Assembly (NCBI GenBank): GCA_964384675.1
Contig: CAYLNK010000036.1
Span: 1-32,217 of the forward strand
Direction: 5' to 3'
Length of the DNA: 32,217 bases
Source of the DNA: CAYLNK01 sp964384675
GTDB lineage: Bacteria; Acidobacteriota; Thermoanaerobaculia; UBA5066
Below are positions 31,801-32,217 of the stretch, in pieces. The notes under the pieces were generated by a model, which had not been told where the DNA came from, did no database searches, and saw only the letters and a program-made list of their open reading frames with translations. Made by a program: the position numbers and the translations under genes. Position 1 is the first letter of the stretch. Every line of letters starts with the position of its first letter.

Positions 31801-32217
31801 CTCCGAATCGGCCTGACCCGACGCGACGGTTCCGGCGGCGCGGCCCGGAACGTCGTGACCCTGCTCGTCGGCGTCGGTCTGGTGCTTCTCCTCGTGAGCC
31901 AGAGGGCCCTTCTGCACGGCAAGCTCCAGGCGGCCGTCTCCGTCCGGAACTTCGCGCTCGCCGTCTTCCTCGTCGGCCTGCCCCTGGCGGTCTGGCGCCG
32001 CGTCCCCGCGGAGCGCCGGCTACCGGCCGCGCTCGCGGCGTTCGCGTTCGCCGTGACGGGCGGCTGCGAGGTCGTCTACGTGTGGGACCGGATGAACACG
32101 CTCTTCAAGTACTACCTGGAGGCGTGGCTCCTCCTCGGAGTGGCCGGCTCCGCGGTGCTGCTCGAGCTGCTGCGCCCCGGGGGGCTCGCCCGCGTGGGGC
32201 GCCGGGCGCTCGTCGGC
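28828..32217 (+). CDS. Very large GT-C glycosyltransferase fused to a DUF2298 domain (3' partial)
   Basis: An uninterrupted frame of 1130 codons runs from GTG 28828 (overlapping the previous stop, GTGA) to the window end, and the stop lies outside. Part 1 (about 1-480) is a GT-C transferase domain with the first-loop motif FYHPDERAIGEAV, TSHFATNDIPLTT and many membrane helices. After a Pro/Ala linker (about 550-590), part 2 (from about 690) looks like DUF2298 (YYY-type membrane proteins): YWGEKPMDFAFLN, LSYTYFGHFVVAALG and TVNEYPLWTFLFADLHAHVV. Both halves are multi-pass. It probably acts on a lipid-linked sugar at the outer face of the inner membrane. Donor and acceptor are unknown. Confidence 0.85.
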   Translation, partial: MRRFRAFALAVVVLAFSVRAFGWKWDQAHFYHPDERAIGEAVSRISFSPLQLNPRFFAYGSFPFYVTRATLAVLRPVSGWFGGYDSAVFVGRILGALWGALGVLVLVRLGRRLYGERAGLLAGLLLALSALHLQTSHFATNDIPLTTLVLLSLAFLVKVADTGRLRHYAAAGAVAGLAVATKFSALPILLPLALAVVIRWRAERRFGKPFLGGALAVVCLGVAFAAGEPYALLDFAAFRHDIVEQSHMVRNAGLLPYTNQYIGVPKVAYDLWQLGFWGMGPLLGLAAIVATSAVLARPRRLKAAEVILLAWLVPFFSITASFDVKFPRYLLPVYPLLALFAAARLDGWASRGRAGRVALGAVLAGTAAWALAFLSIYTRPHSTVTASEWVHAHFPDGTRLLSQDWDEGFPFSLPGGRNAERYRIVTFPFYEPDSREKTASLARELAAADYVTLQTKRIYGAVTRAPDKFPDTNRFFRLLFAGDLGYTLAREFASRPRLLGLELPTELADESISVYDHPKVLIFRNARRLPAPELDEKLRTGIPSRLLSRDDLLRAGPQTAGGGPGDAVPAPTAAPAEEPRGTSWGGPALLFAALLWGLGLAGSRLLVRALGPRPGVWALGKVAGVLLFAYLPWLLASLRVVPLSRPLLAVSALLVGSAGLWLGRRGERPGRGEVRATELAFGITFLAFLAARFVCPDVYWGEKPMDFAFLNVLLRSSAVPPPEPWLSGTTLSYTYFGHFVVAALGRLLGTPPGVLFNLGIAGVAALAAAALFAGGSALSRRHAGGIAAVFLTLFSGNLAGLREYALRRTTDFHTFWATSRVVKDTVNEYPLWTFLFADLHAHVVAIVFSAALTATLLLWVTRRDGHAPPPMATAPVLLGLAALLLGAVSVTSGWSTPVGAALVLMLLGVDALSSDERRGAGGFVSDLGARLVVPAAVIFLGAAALYRPFWKHFTPPPRNFGWERGPFAGPYDYLTMFGLFVVLLVPYLLGSLRIGLTRRDGSGGAARNVVTLLVGVGLVLLLVSQRALLHGKLQAAVSVRNFALAVFLVGLPLAVWRRVPAERRLPAALAAFAFAVTGGCEVVYVWDRMNTLFKYYLEAWLLLGVAGSAVLLELLRPGGLARVGRRALVG

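Overview
The window is one stretch of very GC-rich (roughly 70%), gene-dense bacterial chromosome. I see no tRNA, rRNA, CRISPR array, prophage or intact transposon. The mix points to a free-living, glycan-decorating bacterium with leaderless-looking promoters: an Hfq-like protein with long extensions, RicT/PSP1, a ROK kinase beside pgi, a bifunctional homocysteine methyltransferase/MTHFR followed by metH, and large GT-C glycosyltransferases. My best guess is Acidobacteriota (Thermoanaerobaculia-like). This is inference from gene content and codon style, not from a marker gene.

Layout. 1-1561: end of a glycosyltransferase gene, then a polyprenyl-phosphate sugar-1-phosphate transferase (surface polysaccharide initiation). 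1570-3778: a secreted amidohydrolase, an ACT-domain protein and a convergent DinB-fold protein. 3823-5829: a small methyltransferase-like gene facing a marR-yceI pair across a strong bidirectional hairpin. 5964-8771 (minus): M20 dipeptidase, Hfq-like protein and RicT. 8873-12496: DHH phosphoesterase, then divergent ROK sugar kinase and glucose-6-phosphate isomerase. 12554-13036: remnant of a frameshifted, truncated gene. 13228-15094 (minus): purD and a secreted protein of unknown function.

15231-21099 is the methionine block and the most notable part. A SAM-I (S-box) riboswitch, ending in a terminator that abuts the start codon, precedes a bifunctional homocysteine S-methyltransferase/methylenetetrahydrofolate reductase gene, which overlaps metH by 4 bp. 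The P3 arm of the aptamer carries a 61-bp unit in 2.5 tandem copies. This roughly doubles the aptamer from about 122 to about 244 nt, and the conserved core is kept on both sides.

21172-24168: a PafA-type alkaline phosphatase and an MFS exporter, followed by a long inverted repeat at the convergent junction with a small cytochrome c gene. 24666-32217: envelope glycan genes. These are a UbiA-family decaprenyl-phosphate phosphoribosyltransferase-like enzyme (minus), then (plus) a zinc-ribbon methyltransferase, a GT-C glycosyltransferase with a C-terminal PA14-like domain, and a very large GT-C plus DUF2298 fusion that runs off the window. The last three overlap stop-to-start by 4 bp and form one operon. 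Many long open frames antisense to these genes are GC artefacts and are not annotated.
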